Source: Frankiales bacterium (GTDB lineage Bacteria; Actinomycetota; Actinomycetes; JAFAQI01). From it: a stretch of DNA of 8,866 nt. A model generated the notes under the pieces. It saw only the letters and a program-made list of their open reading frames with translations, was not told where the DNA came from and ran no database searches. Location of the stretch: contig JAFAQI010000058.1 in the NCBI GenBank assembly GCA_019246495.1, positions 1-8,866 of the forward strand, given 5' to 3'. Positions 7,622 through 8,866 of this stretch are shown here, in pieces (position 1 is the stretch's first letter; every line of letters starts with the position of its first letter). Both the position numbers and the translations under genes were made by a program.

Positions 7622-8429
7622 TCGGGAGTCGCTGGGCCACCTCCGCGACAGCCTCGCCGAGCAGACCGGCGGAGTCCGCTCCGACGCGCTTCAGCAGCTG
7701 TCCGAGCAGCTGTTCTCCGTCGTCACGCTCTTCGCGGGCCAAGGCTCGCTGCGCCGGGCGATCTCCGACCCGGCGCTCGAGACCGATCGCAAGGTCGGGC
7801 TCGTCGACAACCTGCTCGGCTCGCACCTGGCGGGTCCGGCGCTCGAGCTCGTCCGGGCGGCCGCGCGGCAGCGCTGGTCGGAACCCGGTGACGTGGTCGA
7901 CGCGCTCGAGTCGCTCGCGGTCGAAGCAGCCCTCCAGCGGGCCGAGAGCGACGGGGTGCTCGACGAGGTCGAGGACGAGCTGTTCCGCTTCGAGCGGGTG
8001 GTCGCGTCGCAGCCGCAGCTGCGCGCCGCGCTGACCGACCGCAACCTGCCGGCCGAGCGCAAGAGCCGCCTCGTCCGGCAGCTGCTCGAGGGCAAGGTCT
8101 CCGAGGTCTCCCTGGCCCTGATCGAGCGCGGGGTGCTCGCGCCCCGCGGCCGGACGATCGAGCGCGTCCTCGAGGACTTCACCGAGCTCGCGGCCAAGCG
8201 TCGCGAGCGCCTGATCGCCCGGGTCACCAGCACCGTCGAGCTCTCCGATGAGCAGCAGGCGGCACTCAGCGAGGCCCTGCGCCGCGAGTTCGACCGGGAC
8301 ATCCGGCTGCAGCTCGTGGTCGACCCCGAGCTCGTCGGCGGCCTGACCGTGCGGATCGGCGACGAGCTGATCGACGGAAGCGTGCTGCGCCACCTCGGCG
8401 CTGCGCGACGCCGGCTGACCGGCCGCTGA
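7608..8429 (+). CDS. atpH: F1Fo ATP synthase subunit delta
   Basis: Delta caps the alpha3beta3 head and joins it to subunit b. The 273-residue length is typical of actinobacteria, where delta is about 90 residues longer than in E. coli. The N-terminus M-Q-G-A-S-R-E-S-L closely resembles Streptomyces delta, supporting ATG 7608 although the frame stays open further upstream. The first part is helical (about 1-120). [14 protein letters not shown] and A-L-T-D-R begin the conserved second half, and the end carries [22 protein letters not shown], the delta/OSCP signature. The gene overlaps atpF by 14 bases, with an AAGG nine bases before the ATG. Unlike mycobacteria, delta is not fused to a b-like domain. 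Confidence 0.95.
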   Translation: MQGASRESLGHLRDSLAEQTGGVRSDALQQLSEQLFSVVTLFAGQGSLRRAISDPALETDRKVGLVDNLLGSHLAGPALELVRAAARQRWSEPGDVVDALESLAVEAALQRAESDGVLDEVEDELFRFERVVASQPQLRAALTDRNLPAERKSRLVRQLLEGKVSEVSLALIERGVLAPRGRTIERVLEDFTELAAKRRERLIARVTSTVELSDEQQAALSEALRREFDRDIRLQLVVDPELVGGLTVRIGDELIDGSVLRHLGAARRRLTGR

Positions 8430-8478
8430 GCCATCACGACGACGTGAGCAACGAACCAGGAAACGAGGCATAGGGACC
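8430..8478 (+). other. atpH-atpA spacer with weak SD
   Basis: This 49-base gap is the longest between genes in the atp section. It contains GAGG (8465-8468), ten bases before the atpA ATG, and AGGGA (8472-8476), which is too close to the ATG for an optimal Shine-Dalgarno. I see no terminator-like hairpin, so atpA is presumably in the same transcript. Confidence 0.6.
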
Positions 8479-8866
8479 ATGACCGAGCTGACGATCCGCC
8501 CGGAGGAGATCCGGGACGCGCTGGAGAGCATCGTCGCCTCCTACGACGCGGGCGCCAGCCGCGACGAGGTCGGTGTCGTCATCGAGACGGGCGACGGCAT
8601 CGCCCGGGTCGAGGGCCTGCACTCCTGCATGACCAACGAGCTGCTGGAGTTCGAGGGCGGGGTGCTCGGCATCGCGCTGAACCTCGACGTCCGCGAGATC
8701 GGTTGCGTGCTCCTCGGCGACGCGCAGCACATCGAGGAGGGCCAGGAGGTCCGCCGCACCGGCGAGGTCCTCTCGGTGCCCGTCGGCGACGGCTACCTCG
8801 GTCGGGTCGTCGACCCGCTCGGCAACCCGATCGACGGCAAGGGCGAGATCGTCTCCGAAGGCCGTC
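8479..8866 (+). CDS. atpA: F1Fo ATP synthase subunit alpha (N-terminal part, cut by window end)
   Basis: Alpha is the non-catalytic nucleotide-binding subunit of the F1 head. Only the first 129 codons are present; the gene continues beyond the right edge. [11 protein letters not shown] is the standard alpha N-terminus. The beta-barrel domain (about 28-95) shows [17 protein letters not shown] and E-L-L-E-F-E-G-G. It is followed by [23 protein letters not shown], which leads into the nucleotide-binding domain. The Walker A motif would lie past the window. One small oddity is M-T-N-E-L where many homologues have an alanine in place of the threonine. The reading frame is intact as far as seen. 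Confidence 0.97.
   Translation, partial: MTELTIRPEEIRDALESIVASYDAGASRDEVGVVIETGDGIARVEGLHSCMTNELLEFEGGVLGIALNLDVREIGCVLLGDAQHIEEGQEVRRTGEVLSVPVGDGYLGRVVDPLGNPIDGKGEIVSEGR

Noticed and set aside
8444..8473. Nine-codon mini-ORF (GTG to TAG) before atpA
   Set aside because: No Shine-Dalgarno and no recognisable peptide; a frame this short is expected by chance.

Overview
The window is GC-rich (roughly 70% by eye) and every gene is on the + strand. The gene order rpmE-prfA-prmC-tsaC(sua5)-glyA-wecA-atpZ-atpI-atpB-atpE-atpF-atpH-atpA is the conserved housekeeping neighbourhood of high-GC Actinomycetota. The ATP synthase c subunit (E-A-A-Y-F-I-N around the proton carboxylate) and the b subunit N-terminus (N-F-L-I-P-N-G-T-F) resemble mycobacterial versions. 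Unlike Mycobacterium, however, delta is a separate protein and not fused to a b-like segment. I therefore infer a non-mycobacterial actinomycete and cannot name the genus.

Positions 1-108 hold no gene I can support, but they contain a two-step hairpin (55-91) directly before the rpmE ribosome binding site. Positions 109-2270 form a translation-termination block: ribosomal protein L31, release factor RF1, and PrmC, which methylates the GGQ glutamine of RF1. rpmE and prfA lie in the same frame with no spacer: the UAG stop of rpmE is followed at once by what is almost certainly the first codon of RF1, a CTG. prmC follows two bases after prfA. A 44-base, exactly centred interrupted palindrome (2259-2302) spans the prmC stop and separates this block from tsaC (2317-2967), which acts in tRNA t6A synthesis.

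glyA (2977-4245) begins seven bases after a TAGAGT element that overlaps the tsaC stop, suggesting a leaderless transcript. From glyA onward genes are packed: wecA overlaps glyA by 8 bases, atpZ overlaps wecA by 8 bases, atpI follows by 2 bases, atpB overlaps atpI by 4 bases, and atpE has its own strong Shine-Dalgarno. atpF follows, atpH overlaps it by 14 bases, and atpA starts after a 49-base spacer and runs off the window end. WecA primes polyprenyl-linked cell-envelope glycans. AtpZ and AtpI are small membrane accessory proteins of the ATP synthase, and AtpB/E/F/H/A are the a, c, b, delta and alpha subunits.

I see no mobile element, CRISPR array, tRNA, rRNA, phage gene or defence system. 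The gene content is ordinary. The points worth a second look are at the junctions: the UAG|CUG rpmE/prfA fusion-like arrangement, the 44-base palindrome, the rpmE leader hairpin and the leaderless glyA start.
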